Positions 16,770-25,244 of a stretch of DNA of 64,000 bases are shown here, piece after piece; the stretch's first letter is position 1, and the number at the start of each line of letters is the position of its first letter. The translations under genes and the position numbers were made by a program. Below the pieces are notes generated by a model. That model did not search any database. It saw nothing but the letters and a program-made list of their open reading frames with translations, and was not told the DNA's origin. The DNA is taken from contig JAXHNI010000004.1 in assembly GCA_034520625.1 (NCBI GenBank), forward strand, positions 323,367 to 387,366. The letters are read 5' to 3'. This DNA is from JAANXG01 sp034520625. GTDB taxonomy: Bacteria; Pseudomonadota; Gammaproteobacteria; Arenicellales; JAANXG01.

Positions 16770-17241
16770 GGTTGATGACCGTTGAAAACGTGCGCTCGGA
16801 ATGAGCCGAGGTCCGAGTTTAGCCGACTGCAGTGGCGTGTGCAGACCTGGAGATGGCCGGAACCGCATTGATTGTCGACAGGGCGGGGCACCGGCCGGTT
16901 CCGAACGGCCGCCGTGACGCGGGCGCGGTATGCGAGCCCGCCGGTTTGCCGTCGGGCAATCTACGCTCGCCGCCCGAGACGGTATTTATTCAGACGTATC
17001 AGTACGTTATGATTGAAATCGGAAGACGCCGCCGGTCGCCGCAACGCCGGTCCGGACCGGGAACGGTAGCGCCGAGCCGGCGGGCGGACGTTCCCTTTTG
17101 CTTGAACAAAGCGGTTATAATGAACTTAACGCTCCGCGCGTGGTGTCGTTCATCGACCGCGGGTAAGCGGACGCACCGGGTTTACACAACACCAACCGGT
17201 GCGGTAGACACGTTCAAATTCGAATTGGAGGATAATGACTT
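16770..17241. other. Non-coding stretch between metY and the TAXI binding-protein gene
   Basis: A 472-bp divergent intergenic region. It contains a TATAAT at 17116-17121 that could be the -10 of the TAXI gene, without a clear -35, and the GGAGG site at 17227-17231. I saw no riboswitch-like conserved pairing or repeat. Confidence 0.4.
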
Positions 17242-18243
17242 ATGATCAGAAGATTACTAAAAACTGTCACCGTATCGGCGTTCGCTGCGGCTGCCATGGG
17301 TGGATCGCTGGCGGGCCAGGCTCAGGACCGGCAGTTCATATCCATCGGTACCGGCGGCCCCACCGGTGTGTATTTCCAGGTGGGTCAGGCGGTCTGCCAG
17401 ATGATTCACGCAGAAGCAGCCGAGGGGCGCGACGAGGGCATGAAGCACGGCATTCGATGCTCGGCGCCGTCGACTGGCGGCTCCACCTACAACATCAGCC
17501 AGGTCGCCCAGGGTGAGCTGGATTTCGGTGTCGCCCAGGCGGACTGGCAGTATCACGCCGTCAATTGCTCTGCCGAGGACAAGGTGACGTGCTTTGAGGA
17601 CCTGCGCGCCGTGTTCTCCGTGCATCCCGAGCCGTACCAGATCATCGCCGCGGACGGATCCGGCATTCAGTCCTGGAACGATCTGGAAGGTAAGCGTTTC
17701 AATATCGGCAACCCGGGCTCCGGCCAGCGGGGGACCACGGAAGAGCTGATGAATTGCCACGGCTGGGATACGGGCAAGTTCGCCCAGGCGACGGAAATGA
17801 CTTCCACGGAGCAGTCCAGCGCCCTATGTGACGGCAATATCGACGCTTACGGCTACACGGTGGGCGTGCCAAACGCCGGCGTATCGGTGGCCACCGACGG
17901 CTGCGATGCCTATATCGTGGACCTCAGCGGCGACGAGTGTGCCCAGAAACTGGTGGACGAGAACGCCTACTACTCCTGGGCGACCATCCCCGCGGGGACT
18001 TACAAGACCACCGACGAGGACACCACCACTTTCGGTGTCCGGGCGACCTTCGTTACCAGCGCCGCCGTGCCGGAAGACGTTGTGTACTCGGTGACCAAGG
18101 CCGTGTTCGAGAACCTCGAGACTTTCCAGAAGCTGCATCCGGCGTTCGCGAACCTCAATCCAGAGGAGATGATCTCGGCCGCGCTGTCTGCACCGCTGCA
18201 TCCCGGCGCCGAGAAATACTACAAGGAAAAAGGCTGGTTGTAA
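17242..18243 (+). CDS. TRAP transporter TAXI-family solute-binding protein
   Basis: A 333-residue periplasmic binding protein. The Sec signal peptide occupies about residues 1-27 (cut near GQAQ). It is followed by the family start FISIGTGGPTGVYFQVGQAVC, the SAPSTGGSTYNISQVAQGELDFGVAQ segment, and GKRFNIGNPGSGQRGT. GGAGG lies 10 nt before the ATG. TAXI proteins pair with a fused DctQM permease, which is the next gene. Seven or more cysteines in the mature part suggest periplasmic disulfides. Substrates of this family are usually dicarboxylates or amino acids; this one is unassigned. Confidence 0.93.
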   Translation: MIRRLLKTVTVSAFAAAAMGGSLAGQAQDRQFISIGTGGPTGVYFQVGQAVCQMIHAEAAEGRDEGMKHGIRCSAPSTGGSTYNISQVAQGELDFGVAQADWQYHAVNCSAEDKVTCFEDLRAVFSVHPEPYQIIAADGSGIQSWNDLEGKRFNIGNPGSGQRGTTEELMNCHGWDTGKFAQATEMTSTEQSSALCDGNIDAYGYTVGVPNAGVSVATDGCDAYIVDLSGDECAQKLVDENAYYSWATIPAGTYKTTDEDTTTFGVRATFVTSAAVPEDVVYSVTKAVFENLETFQKLHPAFANLNPEEMISAALSAPLHPGAEKYYKEKGWL

Positions 18244-18255
18244 GCCGACCGGCAG

Positions 18256-18290
18256 AAGCGGGGCGGGTTTCTCACCGCCCCGCTTTTTTT
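18256..18290 (+). terminator. Rho-independent terminator between TAXI gene and permease
   Basis: An 11-bp stem AAGCGGGGCGG (18256-18266) / CCGCCCCGCTT (18275-18285) with an 8-nt loop is followed by a run of T to 18290. It lies 13 nt after the binding-protein stop and before the permease, so it probably acts as a partial terminator giving excess binding protein. Confidence 0.88.
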
Positions 18291-18409
18291 AACTCTATTC
18301 CACGGGCAAAGACGAACCAGGGCGTCGACACGAAACCGGTCGTTCCGCGCACTGCAGCCGGAACCACGGTTTCGTGCCGGTCACCCGGGTGCTGCCACCG
18401 GGGGAAGGC

Positions 18410-21151
18410 ATGGCGGGAAAAGAACGGGAATCCGTGACCGCGGGCGTAGACGACGCCCGGCTGCAACAGGCCCTGGAAGACATCGAGTACTCCGGGCGCC
18501 AGATGGGCCCGATACTCGGGCGGATCATTGCCGGCATCGCCATTATCTGGTCGCTGTACCAGATCCTGCTGGCCTCCCCGCTTCCCGTGGCCGCGGACCT
18601 GGTCAACATCAAGCGGCCGATATTCCTCGCGTTCGCTTTCCTGATGTGCTTCCTGATGTTCCCCGTTACCAAGCAGCTCGGGAAGGGCCGAATTCCGGTA
18701 TACGACATTGTTACGGCGGTCGTCGCGGCCGGTTGCGCGATGTACCTCGCAGTGATGCACGAGGAGCTGTCATTGCGGCCGGGCCGGATGCTGAGCATGG
18801 ACGTTTTCGGCATGTCCATTCCGTATGAGCTGCTTATCGGCGCTTTCGGCGTGCTGCTGCTGCTTGAAGCCACCCGGCGCAGCATCGGCCTGCCACTGGT
18901 CATAGTCGCGTTGACGTTCCTGGTGTTCACGCGCTTCGGCCAGGACTTGAGCAATGTTCTGTATGTGCTCGGCGGCATATTTCTTGCCCTGGGAGCAATG
19001 CAGCTCCTGCGCCAGCGCATGATCGGTGCCGCCGTGCTGCTGATGCTCGGCGCGGTCATCGTTTTTCACGCGGCCACCACCGAAGCGCCCCTGGTACAGA
19101 TCAGCCACAAAGGCCGGGGCTTTGACTCGCTGATCAATTACATGTGGTACGAAAAGGAGGCGATATTCGGCATTCCCATCGATGTCGCGGTGAGCTTCGT
19201 TTTCCTGTTCGTGCTGTTCGGTGCACTGCTCGACAAGGCGGGGGCGGGGCGATATTTCCTGGATCTTGCGTTTGCCATGGTGGGGCGTTTCCGAGGCGGG
19301 CCGGCCAAGGCTGCGATCCTGGCCTCCGGCATGACCGGGTCCATATCCGGCTCGTCCATAGCCAACGTCGTCACCACGGGGACCTTCACGATTCCCGTAA
19401 TGAAGCGGACCGGGTTCCCGGCGATCAAGGCGGGCGCCATCGAAGTGGCGGCGTCCACCAACGGCCAGATCATGCCGCCGGTAATGGGCGCGGCGGCCTT
19501 CGTCATGGCGGAATTCATCGGCATCTCCTATTTCGACGTGATCGTGGCCGCGGTCATCCCCGCGGTGCTCAGCTACATAGCGCTGTTCTACATATCTCAT
19601 CTCGAGGCGTTGAAGCTCGGGCTGAAGGGCATGCCCGATGAGGACGTCCCGCCGCTGAAAAGCACGTTCCTAAGTGGTGTGCACTATATCGTGCCGATAT
19701 TCATCCTGGTGTACCTGCTGATCATCGAGCGACTGACTGCGGGCAGCGCCGTGTTCTGGTGCATACTCTGGATGATGCTGACCATGCTGATGGAGCACGC
19801 GTTCGCCGAGAACGTGAATCTACGCGACCGCCTTCTCAGTTATGTGGCGCCCCTGGTGCTTTTCCTGGTACTGGTAAGCCTCATGGCAGCCGGGGTGTTC
19901 ACCGAAGCGGACGGTACCGAGACCATGAGAGTGGCGGAAGCCGTCGGCTGGAGCCTGATTCTGGGCGTAGTCGTCCTGGTCGCGCGATTTATCCAACGCT
20001 TCCGGCTGGAGGATGGAGAGAAAACCACCGCGGATTTGAAGAAAGGACTTGCAGCGATCACCTCCGGGCTGGTGGCGGGGGCGCGCAACATGGTAGGTAT
20101 CGGCATCGCCATCGCGACGGCCGGCATTATCGTTGGCGCCGTGGCGGCGTCGGGGCTGAGCAGCAACCTCAGCGGCCTGGTGCAGGGTATCGCCGGCGGT
20201 AATATCGCGATTCTGCTGCTGATGACCGCGGTTCTGGCTCTGGTGCTGGGCATGGGCCTTCCCACCACGGCGAACTACATCGTGGTGGCGGGCATCCTGG
20301 CACCGGTGCTGGTGGAGGTGGGCGGCGCCGCCGGCTACGCCATGCCGCTGATCGCGGTGCACCTGTTCGTTTTCTATTACGGCCTGATGGCGGATTCCAC
20401 ACCGCCCGTGTGCCTGGCGGCGTTCGCGGCGTCGGCGATCTCGCGCGCCGACCCGCTGCGCACGGGTGTGCAGTCCTTCATGTATGACATCCGCACGGCC
20501 GTTCTGCCGATGGTGTTTATATTCAATACCGAGCTGCTGCTGATCGGCGTCGACAGCTGGACGGTGGGGGTGACGGTATTCCTGGTGTCCCTGCTGGCGA
20601 TATTCGCATTCAGCTCGCTGACACAGGGTTATTTTCTGACCCGGGTGCGTTGGTACGAAGGGGTCATGCTGGCGGCCGTCTGCCTGATGCTGTTTCGGCC
20701 CGAGCTGTTCATGGACCAGATCTATCCTGATTGGAAGAAAGCGGACATCGAAAAATTCGTCGCGGGAGAGCTGGATATTCCCGAGGGTCGTATCGTTCGG
20801 TTTCAAGTCACCCAGGAAACCGGATATGGGGACCGCTACCGTATGTACCGGCTGGAGGCGCCACCGCCGGACCAGTCCATCGAGGACGGATACGGTCTGG
20901 TCCTGGAGCGTGACGAGCGGGATCCGGATCGCTATGCTGCGACTGTCCGGTTCGGGACGCCGGCGGCGGAAGCGGGCATGACATCGTTCCAGGACTATGT
21001 GACCGGCATACAGGTCGAGCAGGTCGGTGCGCCGTCCAAGCGCTGGGTCTACCCGTTTGGATTCCTGCTCATCGGATTGCTGGTCATCTCACAACTCGTC
21101 CGGATCCGGCGGGAGAAAAGCACGGCCGGATCGCCGGCCGGGGGAGGCTGA
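18410..21151 (+). CDS. TRAP transporter fused permease (TAXI type, DctQ-DctM fusion with DUF3394 tail)
   Basis: A 913-residue inner-membrane protein combining the 4-TM DctQ-like part (about 30-200) and the 12-TM DctM part (about 230-780). The DctM part contains GRFRGGPAKAAILASGMTGSISGSSIANVVTTG and a second repeat, GMGLPTTANYIVVAGILAP. A C-terminal soluble domain of about 110 residues follows, ending in one last membrane span; it resembles DUF3394. ATG 18410 follows GGGGGAAGG; a GTG 36 nt upstream is less likely. It works with the preceding TAXI binding protein and is followed after 5 nt by a UspA gene. Confidence 0.92.
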   Translation: MAGKERESVTAGVDDARLQQALEDIEYSGRQMGPILGRIIAGIAIIWSLYQILLASPLPVAADLVNIKRPIFLAFAFLMCFLMFPVTKQLGKGRIPVYDIVTAVVAAGCAMYLAVMHEELSLRPGRMLSMDVFGMSIPYELLIGAFGVLLLLEATRRSIGLPLVIVALTFLVFTRFGQDLSNVLYVLGGIFLALGAMQLLRQRMIGAAVLLMLGAVIVFHAATTEAPLVQISHKGRGFDSLINYMWYEKEAIFGIPIDVAVSFVFLFVLFGALLDKAGAGRYFLDLAFAMVGRFRGGPAKAAILASGMTGSISGSSIANVVTTGTFTIPVMKRTGFPAIKAGAIEVAASTNGQIMPPVMGAAAFVMAEFIGISYFDVIVAAVIPAVLSYIALFYISHLEALKLGLKGMPDEDVPPLKSTFLSGVHYIVPIFILVYLLIIERLTAGSAVFWCILWMMLTMLMEHAFAENVNLRDRLLSYVAPLVLFLVLVSLMAAGVFTEADGTETMRVAEAVGWSLILGVVVLVARFIQRFRLEDGEKTTADLKKGLAAITSGLVAGARNMVGIGIAIATAGIIVGAVAASGLSSNLSGLVQGIAGGNIAILLLMTAVLALVLGMGLPTTANYIVVAGILAPVLVEVGGAAGYAMPLIAVHLFVFYYGLMADSTPPVCLAAFAASAISRADPLRTGVQSFMYDIRTAVLPMVFIFNTELLLIGVDSWTVGVTVFLVSLLAIFAFSSLTQGYFLTRVRWYEGVMLAAVCLMLFRPELFMDQIYPDWKKADIEKFVAGELDIPEGRIVRFQVTQETGYGDRYRMYRLEAPPPDQSIEDGYGLVLERDERDPDRYAATVRFGTPAAEAGMTSFQDYVTGIQVEQVGAPSKRWVYPFGFLLIGLLVISQLVRIRREKSTAGSPAGGG

Positions 21152-21156
21152 AGACC

Positions 21157-21576
21157 ATGTACAAGGAAATCCTTCTTTCCATTGACCTGGAGGACGCCAA
21201 TTCCTGGCGCAGGGCGCTGCCGACGGCGGTGGAGTATGCGAAAGCGTTCGGTGCCCGCATCCATGTGATTTCCGTGGTGCCGGAGTTCGGGCTGGTGAGG
21301 CAGTTCTTTCCGGACAACTACGAAGATCAGCTCAAGGAGTCGGTCAAGTCCAAGCTGCATGAATTTACCGCTGAAAATATTCCCGCGGAGATTTCCGTGC
21401 AGCACATCATTGCCCACGGCACCATTTACCAGGAAATCAACAAGGCTGCCGAGAGAATCAACGCGGATCTGATTATCATGGCGTCCCACAGGCCGGAGCT
21501 TGGCGACTATCTGCTCGGCCCGAACGCCGCGAGGGTGGTGCGACACAGCAAGCGGTCGGTGCTTGTGGTCCGGTAG
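21157..21576 (+). CDS. Universal stress protein (UspA family), TRAP-associated
   Basis: A 139-residue single Usp domain. It has the N-terminal MYKEILLSIDLED strand and a C-terminal nucleotide-binding segment, ASHRPELGDYLLGPNAARVVRHSKRSVLVV, which follows the G-2x-G-9x-G(S/T) theme imperfectly. It lies 5 nt after the fused permease and is surely co-transcribed. UspA proteins linked to TRAP operons, such as TeaD, regulate transport in response to ATP, which is the likely role here. Confidence 0.9.
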   Translation: MYKEILLSIDLEDANSWRRALPTAVEYAKAFGARIHVISVVPEFGLVRQFFPDNYEDQLKESVKSKLHEFTAENIPAEISVQHIIAHGTIYQEINKAAERINADLIIMASHRPELGDYLLGPNAARVVRHSKRSVLVVR

Positions 21577-21598
21577 GGGCTTTCGATACGATGATCCC

Positions 21599-22090
21599 AT
21601 GAGACTCGAGGGATCATGCCACTGCGGGTCGGTGCGGTTCAGCGTGGAATCCCCGCATCCCTACCCGTTCAATCTCTGCTACTGCTCGATCTGCCGCAAG
21701 ACGGCGGGCGGCGGCGGATTCGCCATCAACCTGGGCGCTGACAACCACTCGCTGGACGTTGCCGGCCGGGAGTTCGTCAACGTGTACCGGGCGGCAACCG
21801 CCGACGGGAGTCCCGGTGAAGGGCACCGCAGCTTCTGCAATCGCTGCGGCAGCGCGCTCTGGGTATGGGACAGCCGCTGGCCGGAGCTCCTGCATCCCTT
21901 CGCCTCGGCCATTGATACGCCGCTGCCGGTTCCTCCGGAGCGCACTCACCTCATGCTCGGGTTCAAGAGCGAACTGGGTGCAGCCCTGCGCCGCTGGGGA
22001 AGACCGGTGTTTCGAGGAGTATCCCGAGGAGTCCCTGGCAGCTTGGCACGAGCGCTTGGGACTGACGAGCTGACCGGCGGGGCCATGTAG
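21599..22090 (+). CDS. GFA (glutathione-dependent formaldehyde-activating enzyme-like) protein with 3' frameshift
   Basis: A zinc-binding GFA/CENP-V-fold protein. It shows GSCHCGSVRF at the start, CYCSICRKTAGGGG, FCNRCGSALWVWD and the LHPFASAIDTPLP block. The reading frame goes wrong near 21965-21970 (GGGTTCAAGAGCGAACTGG). Removing one A restores GFKANWVQ, and that frame ends with the family-typical FEEYPEESLAAWHERLGL at TGA 22071-22073. As written, the protein instead has a 41-residue unrelated tail ending at a TAG from a REP element. The last quarter is thus likely disrupted, by mutation or sequencing error. Confidence 0.8.
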   Translation: MRLEGSCHCGSVRFSVESPHPYPFNLCYCSICRKTAGGGGFAINLGADNHSLDVAGREFVNVYRAATADGSPGEGHRSFCNRCGSALWVWDSRWPELLHPFASAIDTPLPVPPERTHLMLGFKSELGAALRRWGRPVFRGVSRGVPGSLARALGTDELTGGAM

Positions 22091-22135
22091 GTCAGGCTTC
22101 AGGCCTGACATGTCAGGCATAAAGCCTGATCTACA
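22086..22135. repeat. GTAG-headed REP pair, diverged type
   Basis: Two adjacent inverted units: 22086-22110 begins TGTAGGTCAGGCTTCAGG, and 22111-22135 is its near reverse complement, ending CCTGATCTACA. They have the same head as the units at 1790 and 14513 but GTCAGGC in place of GTCGGGC. The pair lies at the convergent end of the GFA and DUF2237 genes and may act as a bidirectional hairpin. Confidence 0.75.
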
Positions 22136-22160
22136 TGGGCTTCGTTTTGTGAAATCAAGC

Positions 22161-22541
22161 TCAGTTCAGATCGATGGCGTGGGCCTTGAGATCGTCCAGG
22201 GCGACGATTTCCAGGGTGCGCTGCTGGGTGCTGCGCAGGACGACGCGCGGCGCCGCCCCGGCGTCCAGCGCCTGCTGCCAGCGGGCGGCGCACAGGCACC
22301 AGCGGTCCCCCGGCTTCAGACCGGGAAAATCGAACTCCGGATGCGGCGTCGACAGGTCGTTGCCGCTTGCCTTGCTGAAGGCGAGGAACTCCTCCGTCAT
22401 GCATGCGCATACGGTATGGAGGCCGAGGTCCTTGTCGCAGGTCTCGCAGCTCCCGGTCCGGAAGAAGCCCGTCAGCGGCTCAAGGGAGCACAGCTCCAGG
22501 GGCTGCCCCAGTACGTTCAATGTCGTGTCGTCGCCTTTCAC
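22161..22541 (-). CDS. DUF2237 family protein
   Basis: A 126-residue protein matching the DUF2237 family throughout: NVLGQPLELCSLEPLTGFFR, LHTVCACMTEEFLAFS, GNDLSTPHPEFDFPGLKPGDRWCLCAARW, and a final EIVALDDLKAHAIDL. The conserved cysteines could bind metal, but no function is established. The GTG start overlaps the aldolase stop by 4 nt (GTGA), so the pair forms a coupled operon. Confidence 0.9.
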   Translation of the reverse strand: MKGDDTTLNVLGQPLELCSLEPLTGFFRTGSCETCDKDLGLHTVCACMTEEFLAFSKASGNDLSTPHPEFDFPGLKPGDRWCLCAARWQQALDAGAAPRVVLRSTQQRTLEIVALDDLKAHAIDLN

Positions 22542-23587
22542 GCCAGTGTTACCTCCGGGTCCAGGTAAACGTCCTGAATGGCGTGCAACAGCGCCACGCC
22601 TTCGCGAACCGGCTTCTGGAACGCCTTGCGTCCCGAGATCAGGCCCATTCCGCCAGCCCGCTTGTTGATGACGGCGGTTCGAACCGCCTGCTGCAGGTCA
22701 TTGTCGCCGGAACCCCCGCCGGAATTGATCAGCCCGGCGCGGCCCATATAGCAACAGGCGACCTGGTAGCGGGTCAAGTCCACGGGATGGTCGCTGGTCA
22801 ATTGTTCGTAGACGCCGGGATGAGTCTTGCCGAAGCCGACGGCGTTGTAGCCGCCGTTGTTCTCGGCCTGTTTCTGCTTGACGATATCGGCGTCTATCGT
22901 GGCGGCGAGGTGGTTGGCCTGGCCCGTGAGGTCGGCGGCGGCGTGGTAGTCGGTCCCGTCCTTCTTGAAACCGCTGTTGCGCAGGTACGCCCACAGTATG
23001 GTGGCCATGCCCAGCTCATGGGCGTGCTGGAAGGCCTCGCTGATCTCCTGGATCTGGCGGCGTGATTCCGGCGACCCATAGTAAATCGTTGCTCCCACGG
23101 CCGCAGCCCCCATGTCGAATGCCTGGTCGACGCTGGCGAACAGCGTCTGGTCATGTATGTTCGGACAGGTGAGCAGCTCATTGTGGTTGATCTTCAGGAT
23201 CATGGGAATCCGATGCGCATAATCCCGTGCTACCGAAGCGAGCACCCCGAGTGTCGAGGCGACGGCGTTGCAGCCGCCGTCGATGGCGAGCTCGAATATC
23301 CCGGCCGGGTCGAAAAAGCGGGGATTGGGCGCGAACGAGGCGCCCGCTGAATGCTCCACACCCTGGTCTACAGGCAGGATTGAGAGATATCCGGTACCCC
23401 CCAGACGCCCGTGTTGAAACATGGCGCCGAGGTTCCTGAGCACCGCCGGCTTGCGATTCTTCTTGGCGACGACGCGGTCAATGTAGTCGGGCCCGGGAAG
23501 GTGCAGCGTGGAGGCCGGAATGGTTGCGCAGGAGTGCGACAGCAGGGACTCGCTCTCCTCACCAAGTATTCGCGCGATATCGGTCAT
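22538..23587 (-). CDS. fbaB: Class I fructose-bisphosphate aldolase (FbaB/DhnA type)
   Basis: A 349-residue Schiff-base aldolase of the archaeal-type class I group, cleaving or forming fructose 1,6-bisphosphate. The N-terminal LHLPGPDYIDRV, the ILPVDQGVEHSAG strand, the IKINHNELL strand and the lysine-bearing DADIVKQKQAENN segment are all present. The C-terminal phosphate-binding loop region NSGGGSGDNDLQQAVRTAV and GLISGRKAFQKP follow. It is the first gene of a two-gene unit with DUF2237. The Schiff-base Lys is probably in IVKQK. Confidence 0.92.
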   Translation of the reverse strand: MTDIARILGEESESLLSHSCATIPASTLHLPGPDYIDRVVAKKNRKPAVLRNLGAMFQHGRLGGTGYLSILPVDQGVEHSAGASFAPNPRFFDPAGIFELAIDGGCNAVASTLGVLASVARDYAHRIPMILKINHNELLTCPNIHDQTLFASVDQAFDMGAAAVGATIYYGSPESRRQIQEISEAFQHAHELGMATILWAYLRNSGFKKDGTDYHAAADLTGQANHLAATIDADIVKQKQAENNGGYNAVGFGKTHPGVYEQLTSDHPVDLTRYQVACCYMGRAGLINSGGGSGDNDLQQAVRTAVINKRAGGMGLISGRKAFQKPVREGVALLHAIQDVYLDPEVTLA

Positions 23588-23683
23588 GCATGGTTTCTCG
23601 TTGGTAATTCCGGTACAGCGCTGGATGATAATCCGGTCCGCTGATAGGTGCCGGATCGCCGCGGCGCTCCGGTGAGGCGGGAA

Positions 23684-24568
23684 TTATACCGAAATACCGC
23701 TTGCCCGGTGCCGCCGCCGCGCCTGGTCGACGCTGTATATCAGCAGGCCGGTCCAGATGAGGGCGAAGCTGAACGCATCGCCGGTCGTGAATAATTCGCC
23801 GAAGGCGAACACCGCCAGCAGAAACTGCAGCGACGGGGCGATGTACTGCAGAAATCCGATCGCCATGAGAGGAATCTGGTTTGCGGCGGACGCGAACAGC
23901 ACCAGGGGCAGCGCGGTGACCAGTCCGGCCATCATGAGGTAGAAGCTGAAGGCGGGTCCGAGGGTGCCGAACGTGATCTGGCCGGCGGCGGCCAGCCAGG
24001 CGAGCCACGCCAGAGCGGCGGGGATCAGCACGATGGTTTCCACGCACAGTCCTGCTACGGGGTCGGCTTGGTATTTCTTCCGCAGGGTGCCGTACAGGGC
24101 GAAGCTCACCGCCAGGCACAGGGAAATCCAGGGTATGCGGCCGAGGGCCAGCAAGGGTACGGAAACGCCCGCAATCGCGAAAACCAGAGCGAACTTCTGC
24201 AGCGGGGTCATGCGCTCGCCGTAGAACAGGTATCCGAACAGGCAGTTGATGAGGGGACAGATGAAGTATCCCAGGCTCGCCTGCAGCGCATGCTGGTTGT
24301 TGACGGCCCAGATGAATACGAGCCAGTTGAACGCGATGATCAGTGAGGTGAGCAGCAGGCCACGCCGGAGCCGGCTGCTTGCAAGGGTCTCCTTGAGAAC
24401 GGCCCAGCGCCGGGTGGCATACAGGAACCCCAGCAGCATCAGCGCCGACCAGACCACCCGGTGCGCAAGAATCTCGTCGGCGGAGGCCTCCTGGACGAGC
24501 TTGAAATAGACCGGGAAGCAGCCCCAGAGGGTGAATGCCAGGACCCCGTGCAGGAAAGGCTTGTTCAT
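23684..24568 (-). CDS. rarD: EamA family transporter RarD
   Basis: A 294-residue inner-membrane protein with ten hydrophobic segments in two EamA repeats. The RarD diagnostic N-terminus GVLAFTLWGCFPVYFKLV, the motif ILAHRVVWS, and NWLVFIWAVNNQHALQASLGYFI are visible. The drug/metabolite exporter superfamily applies; its physiological substrate is not firmly known. It is monocistronic as far as I can see. Confidence 0.92.
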   Translation of the reverse strand: MNKPFLHGVLAFTLWGCFPVYFKLVQEASADEILAHRVVWSALMLLGFLYATRRWAVLKETLASSRLRRGLLLTSLIIAFNWLVFIWAVNNQHALQASLGYFICPLINCLFGYLFYGERMTPLQKFALVFAIAGVSVPLLALGRIPWISLCLAVSFALYGTLRKKYQADPVAGLCVETIVLIPAALAWLAWLAAAGQITFGTLGPAFSFYLMMAGLVTALPLVLFASAANQIPLMAIGFLQYIAPSLQFLLAVFAFGELFTTGDAFSFALIWTGLLIYSVDQARRRHRASGISV

Positions 24569-24735
24569 CCGGCAGCGGCCGTTCGTGGACCTGAAGGGAT
24601 CAACGCAGGTATTCGGCCGGTATCAGCGACGTATACAGGCGGCATGCCGCAGGGCGGGAATGCTTTCCGCCGCGCAGATCCGGGCGGCGGGGCCGGTGCG
24701 GGGCGCGCCGGCACGGGCGGCGCGCCCCGGATCCA

Positions 24736-24999
24736 TCAGCGTTTGCGAGCAGATCGTTTGGGGTTGATGCGCTCTTCCATCTGGTTGGTGCACTCTTTCA
24801 GGTACGCCATGACTTCCTTCTTGTTGCCGCGGCGGTAGCCGGTGATCGGGGAGCCCGGGTTGTGTATCACGTAACGATACCAATCCGAGCCGTCGGCGCC
24901 GGCCGGGCCCTTGGTTTTGGTAAGCTCTATTACTGTGCAACGGAGTTTGACCGTTGTAGTCTCGATATCGGTGTCGACCTTACTTGCTACTTCAGTCAT
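24736..24999 (-). CDS. Small conserved-looking hypothetical protein
   Basis: An 87-residue basic, soluble protein I do not recognise. It has a mixed N-terminal half (TTTVKLRCTVIELTKTKG), a central SDWYRYVIHNPGSPITGYRRG and a basic tail ERINPKRSARKR. The coding signal looks genuine: GC-rich third positions, no overlap with a longer gene, and a GGGA 10 nt before the ATG. It stands alone between rarD and uup. The basic tail could bind nucleic acid; that is speculation. Confidence 0.65.
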   Translation of the reverse strand: MTEVASKVDTDIETTTVKLRCTVIELTKTKGPAGADGSDWYRYVIHNPGSPITGYRRGNKKEVMAYLKECTNQMEERINPKRSARKR

Positions 25000-25244
25000 A
25001 AAATATTTCCCGGTTGAAGCGTTCCCTTACGTGGACGTCCCGCCGCCCGGTGGGCCCGGTTCGGATAGTGGAATTGCCCGTATGACTCGCCGGCCCCGCC
25101 TAAAGCGGCCTGGAGTGTGGTTTTAGAGAAAACTGCACGTAAGACGAGGGATTTCAGGCACATTTGCCATTATACCGGAAAAACCCGTGTTTTGGCACCC
25201 GGTCTAGGGAGTTGGCGCCAATTTCGCGGAAAATCCCCTTAAGT

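Noticed and set aside
16770..17241. S-box or other methionine riboswitch upstream of metY
   Set aside because: I could not find the conserved core or a terminator/antiterminator pair on the minus strand.
21960..21975. Programmed ribosomal frameshifting in the GFA-family gene
   Set aside because: No slippery heptamer, internal Shine-Dalgarno or downstream pseudoknot is apparent; a simple one-base insertion explains it.
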